A stretch of 64,000 nt of DNA from Clytia hemisphaerica. Its lineage: Eukaryota > Cnidaria > Hydrozoa > Leptothecata > Clytiidae. Position 1 is the first letter of the stretch, and each line of letters starts with the position of its first letter. A model generated the notes under the pieces. It was not told the DNA's origin. It ran no database searches and was given only the letters and a program-made list of their open reading frames with translations. Both the position numbers and the translations under genes were made by a program. The stretch lies in contig CACVBU010000271.1 in NCBI GenBank assembly GCA_902728285.1, positions 1,474,423 through 1,538,422 on the forward strand, given 5' to 3'. This document shows positions 1 through 13,500 of the stretch, piece by piece.

Positions 1-1477
1 CTAATTTCTAAGCACTTTACACTTTTTAGCTTGAGATGAGTACCTTATTAATATTTTTTCCTATGTATCTTCTTCAAACGAGATCAACAATGTCCGTTAC
101 AGAAGGTCTTACAAAGTATTTTTCACCGAGAGCAAGAAAATTCGTCTGGTTTTCTTATAGATTAAAGATCGTAACTTTCCTGTTTTGGTAATTGTTCAAA
201 CAAAGAATGAACTGTTTACAACAATGGTTAACAAGAAGAGAGGGATACACTGTCAGACTTTCAAAGAAGATGATCCTCTTTAGTAAGAATTGTTCTACTA
301 TGTATTTCTGTTTATAATACCATGCCATGCCATCTTGCTAAACTGTTGCTGCATATCTTAATAACCCATTAAGTGCCACTGATCTGTAACTGAAAATAGG
401 TTGAATGCAAAAAATTTGGGATGAAAAATCGAGCTCAAAATTTAAGTTTTCTTTTATAAACCCATTAAGTGCCACCACTTCATAGGTTCAAATTTTAAAA
501 ATATTTTTTGATTTTTAAACTCCCAAACTATAAGTAAGGCTTATTATTTAAGAAAATCATCAAAGTGGAACTCACCGACTCTGGTTTTGTGTGATTTTCA
601 CTAATCAGAAATATAATGTCTTCTCGATAAGTCAATTTATTTATGTAGTGTAATCCCCCCTACTGTTTTTAAGTTATTGTAAAATGAGGCCTCACAAATA
701 AAATAAATCCTTCAAGGAGGAATGTATTCTTATTCTGTTGAGGGGAAGTGCACTTGACAAATTGAATCGAAGAAAACAAAAAGGGCGCAAAGAATACTGC
801 AGACTTAAAAGATTGTTAGCAGTCATGCTTGATACAAAAATTATTGTATTGGGGAGGGGATCTCGGATATATACGTACAATAATATAGCATAGTTGATAT
901 TCTCTTCTAGCTGGAATACCTGCCTTGTTAAAAAAAGCAAAGATGCTGAAAAAGAAGGTGAATATTCTGATAATTTTTGAATATACTCTTAGGTTCCAAA
1001 TAAACAAGGGGTTGGAGGTTGGGAAATTTTCGAGACTTTAATAAACAGGGGGGGGGACCTAATTGCCGGGGTTTATTTATTGCTATTTAGAGCAAAATAA
1101 GGGGCCTCCTCTTTTGATAGCTGAAAATATTCTTAAAAATTAATAAACGGGGGGGGGTCCTAATAAGGTCCGTTGGGGTTGGAAAATTTTCAAAAAATTA
1201 ACAGGGGGGAGGAGCGTTTATTTGGAACCTGAAAGTACATGATAGTGGAAGCATTAAGAAATGATATAATAGGGGTTATTTCCCCATAATGCTATCATGC
1301 TTGACTGAACATAACTGTTTGCACTATTTTTTCCTTGTTTTCATTTATTGAAAAGAATTATAATTTCTATTTTTGTTTTAAATCATTAGTAATCATTGTT
1401 AAGTTATAATCATTTTGTTGTTACTTGATTGGTTGATTTGGTTTTTATTTTATTTTTCTAATTAATTTGGTTTTTAG
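1..1477. other. Non-coding start of window, probably Rel-gene intron
   Basis: No supportable exon. The stretch is AT-rich. The words AACCCATTAAGTGCCAC occur twice (about 362-378 and 461-477), suggesting a small degenerate repeat, and one inverted-repeat element lies at 991-1230. Because the first recognisable Rel exon begins at 1478 with a splice acceptor, this is probably intron of that gene. The N-terminal exons of the Rel domain are expected before the window. Confidence 0.5.
991..1230. repeat. 240-bp inverted-repeat element with G-run motifs
   Basis: The ends AGGTTCCAAATAAAC and GTTTATTTGGAACCT are exact inverted repeats. Inside, variants of TAATAAACGGGGGGG and GGGGTTGGRAAATTTTC recur at irregular spacing. 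No coding capacity. It belongs to the architectural class of short-motif foldback elements seen repeatedly in this window. No clear target duplication was found. Confidence 0.7.
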
Positions 1478-1513
1478 GAACACAAAAAAAGTCAACAGAG
1501 GAATCAAAAACAG
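1478..1513 (+). CDS. Rel gene exon, 36 bp
   Basis: First exon I can join in this window. Acceptor TTTTTAG and donor CAG|GTAATA flank a 36-bp open stretch entered and left in phase 1, giving a Lys/Ser/Glu-rich peptide (TQKKSTEESKT). It is short, so it is the least certain member of the chain, but its phase fits the next exon exactly. Confidence 0.45.
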
Positions 1514-4500
1514 GTAATATTTTTCTCTCTTTGAACGTGATTTCTCGAGGTTCTATAAATTTTACAAGAACGAATTCTTGTACATTGAAAAGAAGAAGGA
1601 TAAACTTAAATTTTGAAGGGTCCTTTCATTAAATTTGTTTTATTAGAATAAAAGTTATACTCCATTGAATAAAAAATTTACTTTCAAAAAGTGCTTGAAA
1701 ATCGTTGAAGAACGGCCATCAAACTTTAATTTTAAAATTTGCAGTCGTAATAACTTTCGCACGGATAAGAGCATTTCTTTGTAGTACATAAATTTTGAAA
1801 CGTAAGCCTAGAAATGGTTTAAAATCCTCATCAAAATCATTTCCATTTGTTTTTGCCCAGTTTATCTTCAGACTTTTCTCCAACCCCATATTTGATTGGT
1901 TTTTATGAGTCTCTTAACCATATTTTTTGGCATTTTCTGACAAATTTTCTTCCTTTTTTAATTGAAATTCAACTTTCTTTTATAAAAACAAAGGTAACTT
2001 TGACAGCTTATTATAATTTTTAATGACTAAAACAACAATACTAATGTATCAAGGCTGATTTTGAATGTTTTCGAGCACTTTTTGAAAGTAACTTTTTTAT
2101 TCAATGGCATAGAATGCAGAGGGAACCAGCTCCCAGCTCCCAGCTTTTTTCAGGGGGAGGGTAAGGCTAAGGAAAATAGCCCCCCCTGGCTAAATTTTGA
2201 TAAGGTAGTCCCCACCTTCACAAAGCAAAATATTGAAGAAATTTTTAATGCAAATTGTCAATAAATAGATATCACTTTTGATCTAATGAACCAAATTTAA
2301 AAAAATGACTGCTCAAAATTCAAGTTAGTCATTCTTCTTTTCAATAGAAAAGGAATTCTTCTTTAAAAATTTTTAGATCTCAAGAAAATTCGCGTGAAAG
2401 AAAGAAACTTTTTTGTGGCACTTTTTGAGACAGGGAAAGTGACAGGTACAATATACTTTTTTCTACTTCACATTACAACATTCCCAGTTCAACTCATAAC
2501 CTTATGCTTTATATTTTCAGAGAAAAACAATGACCTCCGGATATACAACGCAGAAGTTGATGTACAAGTGTTTAAGCTAAGCGATGAACTTTTAGACACT
2601 GATATTACCAAACTGATGGAAAAACTTAACGATTTCGAAAAAATTGGACAATGGCAAACCAGAATCAGAAATCAAAAATATGGTTAGTTTTAAAGGAATA
2701 CTCAAGCTATTTTTTGCTTTTTTATAATAATTTTTAAAATACAAGTTTAACTTTAAAAAAAGCTGAATGCTTACAGAAAATTAAAGTAGACCTGATTTCT
2801 AATAATGATGAATTAAAATAATAACATTTGGAACTTTTGATTTAGATATCAAGCTCCAGTCAAATGATAGCTCAAAACGGAGTGGTGATATCGTCGAGTT
2901 GAAAATGAGCGGAGAAAGTATGCTTGATTCTTTCAGGTCCCTAATAAACGGGGTGGGCTTTTTGCAAACATTTTCAAATTGTACTAAAGAAGAGCAAAAA
3001 TTTTTGTGCAGTTTTTATTGACCAGAGGGTTGGAAATTGTACTTTAGAAAAAAAAATGAATAACTTTTCTTTAGACCCCTTAAATCAGGACAAATTTCTA
3101 AAAATATGCTCAATACAGTGTAGAATTAACAAAAACAATTGTCTATCGAATCTCCTGCAGCTTTCAAGCAAATGGATTTTTAGAGCTTTACAAACTATTT
3201 TATCGAAGTTTGAAAATCAAATTTTTGATGCCACCAACGGATTCAGCGCAAAAAAAAATAGATAAAGGAAATGGGGTTACTTGTTTTAAGTTTCGGCTAC
3301 CTGGCGCCAAGAAATTGCATTTTTAAGGCCAAAAATCGACGGTGGGGATGACATCCAGCATTTTGCTGGGAGCATTTTCAGAAAAAATCAACCTCAAAGC
3401 TGGATAACCCTGAACCATAAGTAGTATCTAAAAATAGTATGAATTGTGTTTTTACTAACTTTCGATGTCTAGACCTCGAGATTATTTTATTGCTTCTATT
3501 GCTGAGTCAGCAGTTTCTTAGCATATTTAGCCAACTTAAAATAAATCTAGTGATCTAGATACCTAAACTTAACAAACCATACCTTTTTTGGATTCTACTA
3601 GCTCAGAGAATGATTTTTTTCTGAAAATGCTCCCATCAAAATGCTGAAGTCATCGGAAAACGTTTAAAAAAAGGAATTTCTTTAATATTCAAAATAATCA
3701 AGTAACTAATGACTGTCTTTTACACTTTCAGGTATAAAAAATCGAACTGAGAATTTACAATTGGTGTTCTCTTATAACCAAAAAGAATTACGTAAGATTA
3801 TGATTTACCGTCCTTCCCACAGTTGACTCTAAAACTAATTCAAACTCGAAATGAGAAATCTAATTTGTTTCAATTTATAAATATTCATGTTATAGAACAG
3901 CATAGTACCAAATTACCAACAGTATAAAAGACCATAGACCATTGTATTAGCTAGGCTGAACGCATCCCCTTTGCTATATTTTGATAAAGGGGATGAATAT
4001 CGTGTATGAAATTCCTGTTCGAGAGTTACCTGTATCTTCGTGTTTTTGAGTTTTAGAAACTTGATTAGCTTGATTAGTAAGTCTTATATTTATGAGAGAT
4101 CTTCAAGTTTTATTTATTTAATTTGAATGGTTAAAGGCTAATGCAATTATTGGATTTTTTAACCTTTTTAAGAAAATTGAAACAGGTTTTACCACAAATT
4201 TGGGGGTAACTCTCAGACAAGAATTTCATACACAATTAGCATTCCCGTCAAAAGCATATTAGAGAGGATGCGTGCAGCCTAAATATTACCGTTAAAGAAG
4301 GTGAAATTAGCAAGCCCAGCTGGCACACAACGTTGTTTAAACGTTAATAGAACGTTATATGGACGTTGTGAACGTTAGATAAACGTTGAAACAACGTTGT
4401 GTGCCTCCTGGGAGATCTACTTATTAAACGTTTTTGTTTTTGCTGATAAAAGCACATTCGTTCATCTTATCAAAATATTATTGCTTATTTTTTGCAGGCA

Positions 4501-7500
4501 CATTGAGAAGTGGCGAAATTATAGATGATTCCACGTTCAAACCAGATACAAAATTCAATGTAAGTAGTTGGTCATAGCACCCACAATCAGGGACAAAAGG
4601 TTGTAGACTTTTCAAAAATACATGAAAAATTTCAAAATAAGCTTTTGAAAACCAGTGAAAACCCATTTTTACAGAGGCCAATCTTGTTTTTTTTCGATTT
4701 GGAGAGTTGGATGACAAGTCTAGAAGCCAAATCCACTCAACATTGAAGGAAATTAGTTTTTGCAAAGTCTTCAGGCCTTTTTTTTGTCTGAGATTGAAGA
4801 TTGAAGGTTCAATGAGTTTTGCACTTCATCTTTTTCGAGAAGACATCTAATTAGACCATATTCGAGATGGTTTAATCAATTATAAACAACTTTTCAGAGC
4901 TCTCTGGTGCACCCACCACCCACCACGGTGGCTGAAGTTCACCCATTTTCAGTCATTTGGAAGTCTAAAATTCACAAGGACTAAAGCCACAAGGACTGCT
5001 GGCAAGCCTGTAGGTGTCTTCTGCCAAATAATCGCCTTGTGGTTCATTTGGGGAATTTTCCAAATGCTAAAAGGGCTTTTTTTGGCACTATTGATTAATT
5101 TTTTGAAAAGTTTACAGACCTTTTGTCCATGATTGCATGAGCCTGACAACATTTTGCAGATTTGGAATGTTGATTATTTCGAAAGAAGAATTTATATCTC
5201 GACCTCTACATAAATCGAATTAACGTAAGAAATGGTTTACATAAAAAATAAAATTCATCAAATTTTTATTTACAAGAATTTTTCCTGTAATATCAGTCTT
5301 GTATTTAAAAACTATAAGTCATTATCAAATAAGGTGGTTAATTACATTTGAAAATATAAAGAAAACAAAAAAATGGGCAAGCCAAGGCAGAAATTAACTT
5401 CAAATTATAAAAGTTCTAATATGATGCGTCAGGGTCTGACCCCATCTAATTTCCACCCCCTCTAATTTTTGTATACAATTTCTCCTTAATCGCATTAATC
5501 ATTCTGGAAATATTGAGCAAGATGAGAAACATACTTTTCTACACGTGTTTTTTTAAGAAACTAGTTTTACCAATCAGCCTCAATGTTTCTTAAGAAATCG
5601 GCATTTCGGAGCCTTAAATGTTTTTTACATGTTTCTAAACTTTTTGACATAATCAGTATAAAGCATTTGTTTTTATTGGAAGGTTCTTAAAAAAAACGAA
5701 TTAAAAAATGTTATTTTCTCATTCTCAGCCTCAGCATGTTTCTTAGATGTTTCTTAATTTTTAGGCATTCTAGGCCTCATGTTTCTTAAAAGTGTGTTTC
5801 TTAAAAAAAACGTGTACTTGCTATTTATTTTACAGTTGACTCACACTAATTCGAACTGGAGCGAGGAAATGTTATTTGTTCGAATCACAGAGATATTCTA
5901 ACTATAGAAAGAGTTCTCTTTGACTAGGGACTGGAAACAAGTTCGAGTTGTAGAAAGGTTCAAATGATAGAAGTTCAAATAAGCGAGAATTTTATATCGT
6001 GGAAAAAGAATCAAAAGAAATCACTTTTACACTTATACCACAATGCTTAGAATAAATGCCTTGTTTTCTTTTCTTTTCAGAGTCTGACTTTTAAAATGCC
6101 TGCATTCAACAATATAGAGGAAGTGGATGTTCATCTACAACTGGTTGAATTCGATCAGAATGGCAACGAATTGAAAAATATTTATCCCAATTCTCTGAAA
6201 TTGAAATATCTCCCTTCAGGTAAGCATATATGAATGCATGAAAGAACATTTGAGAATTGGGAAAAGATTTCTCTATAAAACTTTTATGTCTTTCAGGAAA
6301 AATTGAGTCTAAAAAAAGTTGACATTTTAAATGTACCATGAAGATGAATTTTTGAATACGTATTAGCTCAATCCAGCTAGAGTAGAATATAGATATATTT
6401 TCTTGTTTTAATCTATTTATTTGTATTCAAAGAAGTTTTGACTTTGATATTTAGGCATATTAAAATTATTTTTTATTCATCATAGCTCCCTTCAGAGTTT
6501 CAGAGAAACAAGAGGGGGAAGAGAGTGAAGATGTACCCGGAACATCAACTTCGACTCAACCAGGAAAATGTCAAAGTAAAGATCAGGAAATCCGCCTATT
6601 GAATAATGATAGTGTCTGTAAGTCTTTAGCGAGTTTTTGTCATTCTCAACAGACAAAAAACGTTCATCTAGCTTCCATAACATTACACACTTTTTTATAC
6701 CAACAAATTTACGAGAACACGAAACTGAAAACTGAACAAAAAGTAAGAACAAATTAAAGAACAATCTGGGTCTCAGATTTCAGAACTTCAGGACTGTTTT
6801 TAACAAATTTTAAGTAAAGAAACTAAGCGTGTTAAGAACATCTCAAAGGCCTTTAATGGCCTTTCTTTGAGATGTTGTATCTTAAAATTTACTTGAGAGA
6901 TCAAGGCGAAATTTTCAGGATTTTATTTTCTTTCCCAAATTTCAGAAACCCTGAAGACTGATTTACTCTTAATTTTTCAGCCAAAGACGGAAACAAAGCC
7001 AATGATGAAGATGATAATACTTTTGTGTTACGTGAAATGGTAAATCAAGACAATTCTTTGTCAGAGATGCCCCATTTACCCACTGAAGTCTTCCGTAATA
7101 GCGAAGTTACGACTCAATCTAAAGGCAAGTTTAAAGGTTTTATTTTTGCATAACTGTTTCCGTTTTTTTTTAGGTCGCTTGATTTCTTTAGTCAAAGCAC
7201 TTGTTATACATTTTTGGAAAGCTAAGGGGTAGGGGAATCAAAATAACTTGGGTGCCAATTTTTTTCGGACACATGGGTGTGTTTTTCGGACAACTATGAC
7301 GGTCTCAGTTAAAAATCATAGCGTCAAAAATTAATGAAAATTTTAGCTTGAGAAAATGGAGACCTGTTGTATATTTTTAGAAAGCTTTAAGAAAAATAAC
7401 ATTTGAGATATATTGCAAGTATAGGTGATTTCTGTACCTAACTCGGGATATTAACCCTTAAAAATAGTGTTTTTTCAGCCAGAAACAGCTGTTTTGTTCA

Positions 7501-10500
7501 GTTTTTGCGCCTGTTTGCGCTTTTAGAAGCTCTTGCTCCACATCCGTGTCAATCCAATGTGAAAAAGCTTGTAAATTAAAATTGATGAGTAAGCAAACGA
7601 TATCACTCTTATTTAAAAACAAAACCTTTAACTCCTTACGAGCTTATCACATGTGAATGGAATTATATCGATTTCCTTTTTTTAATTTATTTATTTGTAT
7701 TCAAAGAAGTGATTTGTTTTGGCTTTGATATTAGGCATCCTAAAATATTTTTTTATTCATCATAGCTCCCTCCACAGTTTCAGAGAAACAAGAGGGGGAA
7801 GAGAGTGAAGATGTACCCGGAACATCAACTTCGACTCAACGAGAAAAATGTCAAAGTCAAGATCTGGAAATCCAGCTAGCGAATGAAAATGCTGTCAGTA
7901 GTAAGTCTTTAGCGAGTTTATGTCATTCTCAACTGAAAAAAACGTCCATCTAGCGTCCATAACATTACACACTTTTTTATAAGAACAATTTCATAAGAAC
8001 ACGAGGTTGAAAGCTGGCCAAAACCTGAGAACAAATTAAGAACAATCGGAGTCTCTGTTACATTACCACGTATCTAATTATCTCGCTACAACTCAATCTA
8101 AAGGCATGTTCTATTTCTTACGAGCTTGTCACATGTGAATGGAATTATTTCATTTTCTTGATTTTTTGCTTCAAACACATGGGTTTCGATTTGGCTCTAT
8201 GTTTTGATTCCGTGTAAGAAGCAGCAGAAAAAGATATCTTGTAAACAAACACTCTCATCTTATTCGAATAAACGCCCCGGGCGTTTATTAAATTTTTTGG
8301 ATTTTAGGAGGGGCGTTTAAAAGAGGGGGCGTTTAAAAGAGGGTGTTAATTCAAAGGAATACGTACTTGATATTTTTTTCTTGCAAATTACACAGAATAA
8401 AATCAAAAAAAAATTGACAACCCGTGTATTGGCTTCGCTAAAATTATTTATGATGTTTTTTTGTCTCTCAAGGTCTTCGGTCTTTTAAAGTCTGTCTCAA
8501 TATAATCTGGAAAGGAGAAAAAGGGCTTTTAACTTATAAATACCATGAATATGAATATGAAAATGAATACCAGGTGTTTCAAAAAAAAGTGCACAAGTTT
8601 GAATTAAGATTGTGAGAAAACTAATTATGTTATAAATCTGAACTAAGGTACGTATTGGCTCATGCGACATCTAGAATGTAGATGCATTTCCTTTTTTTAA
8701 GTTATTTATTTGTATTCAAAGAAGTGATTTGTTTTGACTTTGATATTAGGCATCCTAAAATCATTTTTTATTCATCATAGCTCCCTCCACAGTTTCAGAG
8801 AAACAAGAGGTCAAAGAGAGTGAAGATGTACCTGGAACATCAACTTCGACTCAACAAGAAAAATGTCGAAGTCAAGATCTGGAAATCCAGCTATCGAATG
8901 ATGATGCTGTCTGTAGTAAGTCTTTAGCGAGTTTTTGTCATTCTCAACTGAAAAAAAACGTCCATCTAGCGTCTTAACATTACACAATGTAATGTAAAAT
9001 AACAAGAACAATTTCATAAGAACACGAGGCTGAAAGCTGACCAAAACCTGAGAACAAATTAAGAACAATATGAGTCTCTGTTACATTACGACGTATCTAA
9101 TCATCTCGCTGCAACTTTTGCAAATTTTGAGCTATCATGCTTTAAATTTGCTTGACGTGTTCCAAAATTACGCAGAAAAGTAGAAAAAATTCTATTTCGA
9201 AAAGGCGTCAATTTTGAGAAAAAAAGTGTGAAGCACCCGGAAGAATAACATTAAAATGACGGTTTTATGATTGTTGAAAAGATAATACGGAGTGGGTTAT
9301 GAAACAGATAAAGTTTGGAGTATGAAGATGGAAAATGAAGACGACAAATATCAATTATCCTTTAATCGTCTTCTGTGTTGTTTTAGAGCCTCAAAATGGC
9401 AATGAAACTTTTACAACAAGCGGTTGATCTTCAAACTATCATTTTTTTTCACTAGTCAATCAAATTATAGATGAGAAGGCTTTAAACCAGCGTAAGATGG
9501 ACGAACTCTTGGCCGTTTTCCAAAAGCTCTATGACAGAAATGAAAAATTGGATAAAAAGCTGGATTCAGTGTCAGTGAAATATTTGTTACCGAAGCAAAA
9601 AATGTCTACTGACCTCAAGTATGGCTTAACGGAATCACAAAGCAAAGTCACGCTGCAAGCCCTATCAAATGAATGTGAGATGGATAACAAGACAGCCACA
9701 GATATTGTTACAGGGGAACAAGGTACTCTTCAAGCATTGAATTTTGCTAAGCTAGGTATACACTAGGCTACGTCATATCTTCATATTTCTCGTTTTGAAT
9801 ATTGAATTTCTCACTTTACATTGCATACGCACTGAGGTTTCAATGAAACAATAGAGAGTTTCGAAAGCTAAGTCAATTAGCTGTGTTTTAAATTTCTTTC
9901 AAATTATACCTCTATTGATAAACATCTTTTGCTAAAAACTTCCGTTACGTTTAGGCGAATCCTGGGGGGGGGTCACTAGTGGCCGCCTATAGTTATGAAA
10001 GCAGCAGGCTCACTGCAAGTGTGTGCCGGCCAACAGGCAGGTAGTGAAGCTGCTGTACATGCTATGAATGAAATTTTTAGTGAAGAAGACAACGACGCCA
10101 TCCTTCTTGTAGACGCCTCTAACGCTTTTAACACCCTGAAACGAGATGCTTTTCTGCACAACATTAAATTTCTCTGCCCAGCAATCTCAACATACATACT
10201 AAACTGTTACAGTAAAAATTCTAGACTCTTTGTCACTGGAGGCTCCGAACTGTCATCAAGTGAAGGAACCACCCAAGGCGATCCAATGGCTATGCCTGCA
10301 TATGCCCTAGGGTTGGTACCTTTGCTAGATTTATTGAAAGAGGACCCGCAATCGAGGAACGTCAAAGAAGCTGCATTTGCAGATGATCTTGCTGGTGGTG
10401 GTAAGCTTGCTAACCTATTGAAATGGTGGTCAGAAATAAACAGACTCGGACCCTACCTTGGTTATCACCCTAAGGCTAGCAAATCTTGGCTGATTGTAAA

Positions 10501-13500
10501 AGAGAACAAGTACCTTGAAGCATTAGAACTTTTTGAGGGAACCAACATCAATATAACAGCAAATGGTCGGAAATACCTTGGTGGCACTTTAGGAACTGAA
10601 CATTTCAAATCTGATTACCTTAAGTCTAAAGTATCAGATTGGGTCAAGGAGATTATCGATCTATCAGATATTGCCAAGTCACAGCCTCAGTGTGCCTACA
10701 GTGCTTTTGTAGGTGGGTTCATTCACAAATTCACCTATCATATTCGAGTCTTGGATGACATCTCCGATCTACTGAAGCCCCTAGACGACGCAATAGACCA
10801 GCATCTTATACCAGCCTTGACAGAGGGACATCACTGCAACCAGATGGAAAGGAAGCTCCTCAGTCTACCGGTGAAGTCGGGGGGTTTGGGTATACCCATC
10901 CTATCTGAGATCTCCGATATCGAGCATAGCAACTCAAGAAGAGTCAGCCACCAGCTCAAAACTGACATAGTCAACCAACAAAAGGAGCTCAACTGCAACC
11001 CACTAAACGCAACCACCAAATACAAAGTAACACGCGAGAAAGAAGCAAGACAGAAAACACTGTTACAGGACATCAGATCCCAGATGAACCAGGACGAGCT
11101 TAGAGCAAACGATCTAGCCCAAGCCCAAGGAGCGTCAAACTGGCTGACAGCATTACCCCTCAAAAATGAGAACTTTGTATTATCGAAGAGAGAGTTTTTT
11201 GACGCAATTATAGTACGTTACAGATGGCAATTGAAACACTTGCCTACTCACTGTGCATGTGGTAAAGTTTACACTGTCGAGCATGTCTTATCCTGTGCCA
11301 AAGGGGGTTTTGTCTACCAGAGGCATAACGAACTCAGGGACACTATCGCTAAGCTGATCAGTGATGTCAAGAAAGACGTCACAATAGAACCACAACTCGA
11401 GCCACTTACAGGGGAGGACCTGCCAACCGGGACAATCACCGAACCCGGAGCAAGAGCTGATATAAGCGCTATGGGGTTCTGGACTAGAGGCCAGAGAGCA
11501 TTTTTTGATGTCAGGGTATTCAATGCCTACGCTCAACGGTATTCTAGGAAGAGCCTCAAAAGCGCTTTCGAAGCAAATGAAAGAGAGAAGAAAACCCACT
11601 ATAACCATCGAATCATAAACGTGGAACAAGGATCCTTCACACCCCTAATCTTCACAACCAACGGGGGAACCGCTAGAGAAGCTTCAAATTTCATCAAATC
11701 TTTAGCTATCCTGATTTCCGACAAGAGGGATGAACTGTTTAATCAGACTTTAAACTGGATAAGAACAAAACTTGCTTTTGCTCTGATTAGATCCACAGTC
11801 TTATGTTTACGTGGGTCTCGTGTGCTCAAAAAGCAGAAAACTGAAAACTTGGATGATATTATTATTACTGAAGCTACTGCTTATATAAACTAGTTTTTTT
11901 CTTTTACTATTTTCTAACCCTTTGTTTTTTCTATGTTTTAATATTTCAACCTGTACTTATACATATAATGTATGTTACGTTTTTAGACCCAGTCAACTGA
12001 GGCTCTGGGAAATATAAATAAAAAAAAAAAAAGTGGCCGCCTATAGTAGTGCCTATAAACCAAGAGTAATGTCTAAAAGCCTGGAGCTGTCTATCATGTA
12101 GACTATTAAGTATACACCCTGAAAAAAAGGTTTATCGTGAATTTGTTTTTCGTGGATAATTCTGTTTGGAATTAGAAATCCATTGTTGTATTTGCCATGG
12201 CCCCCCCCCCACTTTTTTGCAAAGCAAAATAAAAAATTTCTCTTCACCTAATTACTTTTTTCTTTTCTGTGCGAGTGCCAATAAAAACGTTAGAACCTTT
12301 CTAAAAGAGGACAGATGGACACTTAAATAATAGTAGGGGGAAATTTGTAAAATCGCTCGATTTTTTTACTTAAAGCACTTGTTATACATTTTTGGAAAGC
12401 TAAGGGGTAGGGGAATCAAAATAACTTGGGTGCCAATTTTTTTTCGGACACTTTGGTTTGATTTTCAGACAAATACGACGGTCTCAGGCCAAAATCATAG
12501 GATGAAAACTTAATGAAAATTTTAGCTGGAGAAAACGGAGACCTGTTGTATATTTTTGGAAAGCTCTCAAAAAATTAAGATTAGTGATATATTGCGAGTA
12601 TAAGTGATTTCAGTACCTAACTCGAGATATTGAGCTTCCGAAAGCGCAAAAACTGGACAAACAGCTGTTTCTGGCTGAAAAACACTGAAAAACACTGTTT
12701 TTAAGGATTAATATCTCGAGTTAGGTAAAGAAATCACCTATACTCGCAATATATCACTAATCTTGATTTTTTGAGAGCTTTCCAAAAATAAACAACAGGT
12801 CTCCGTTTTCTCAAGCTAAAATTTTCATTAATTTTTCACCCTACGATTTTTGCCTGAGACCGTCGTATTTGTCCGAAAATCACACCAAAGTGTCCGAAAA
12901 AAAATTGGCACCCAAATTATTTTGATTCCCCTACCCCTTAGCTTTCCAAAAATGTATAACAAGTGCTTTGACTAAAAAAGTCGAGCGACCTAAAAAAAAC
13001 GAACAAATTTCCCCCTACTATAAGTCTAATTATACTCTTTTGTTTTAAACAAACAAACTTACAGTTTTCTTTCAGAAAATCAGAACAAAAAGGAAGCTGT
13101 TTTAGCCAAATAAGATAGGTCAAAATCGAAAAATTTCCAGCCCTTCTGCGCAAACCATGGTTGCGCCTCCTTAGTCACTATATTTTTGTTGGCCCCCTCA
13201 CTTTCAAAATCGTGGCGCGGGCCCTGTTTTATCTATCAAATTATATAGTAAATAAAAAATAGTAAATGGTATGAATTATTCAAGTTTTCGATAGTGTTTG
13301 TGTTTGTATATTTTAACTAACTGCAGAGTCTTGAAAGAAAAAGATTATTTATTTTATTGGCTTTAATAAGCTTATCTTCCCATGCCTCGATGTACAAAGA
13401 GAAAAGACGGACTCGTAGTATACTAGAGATTTTGTCAAAGAGTGAAACTTTTTAGGACACTAGAATGTAAACTAACAGAAAGAACTTTGAATTTTCAGTT

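Noticed and set aside
10831..11629. Minus-strand ORFs of 110 and 113 codons inside the LINE
   Set aside because: Shadows of the reverse transcriptase frame.
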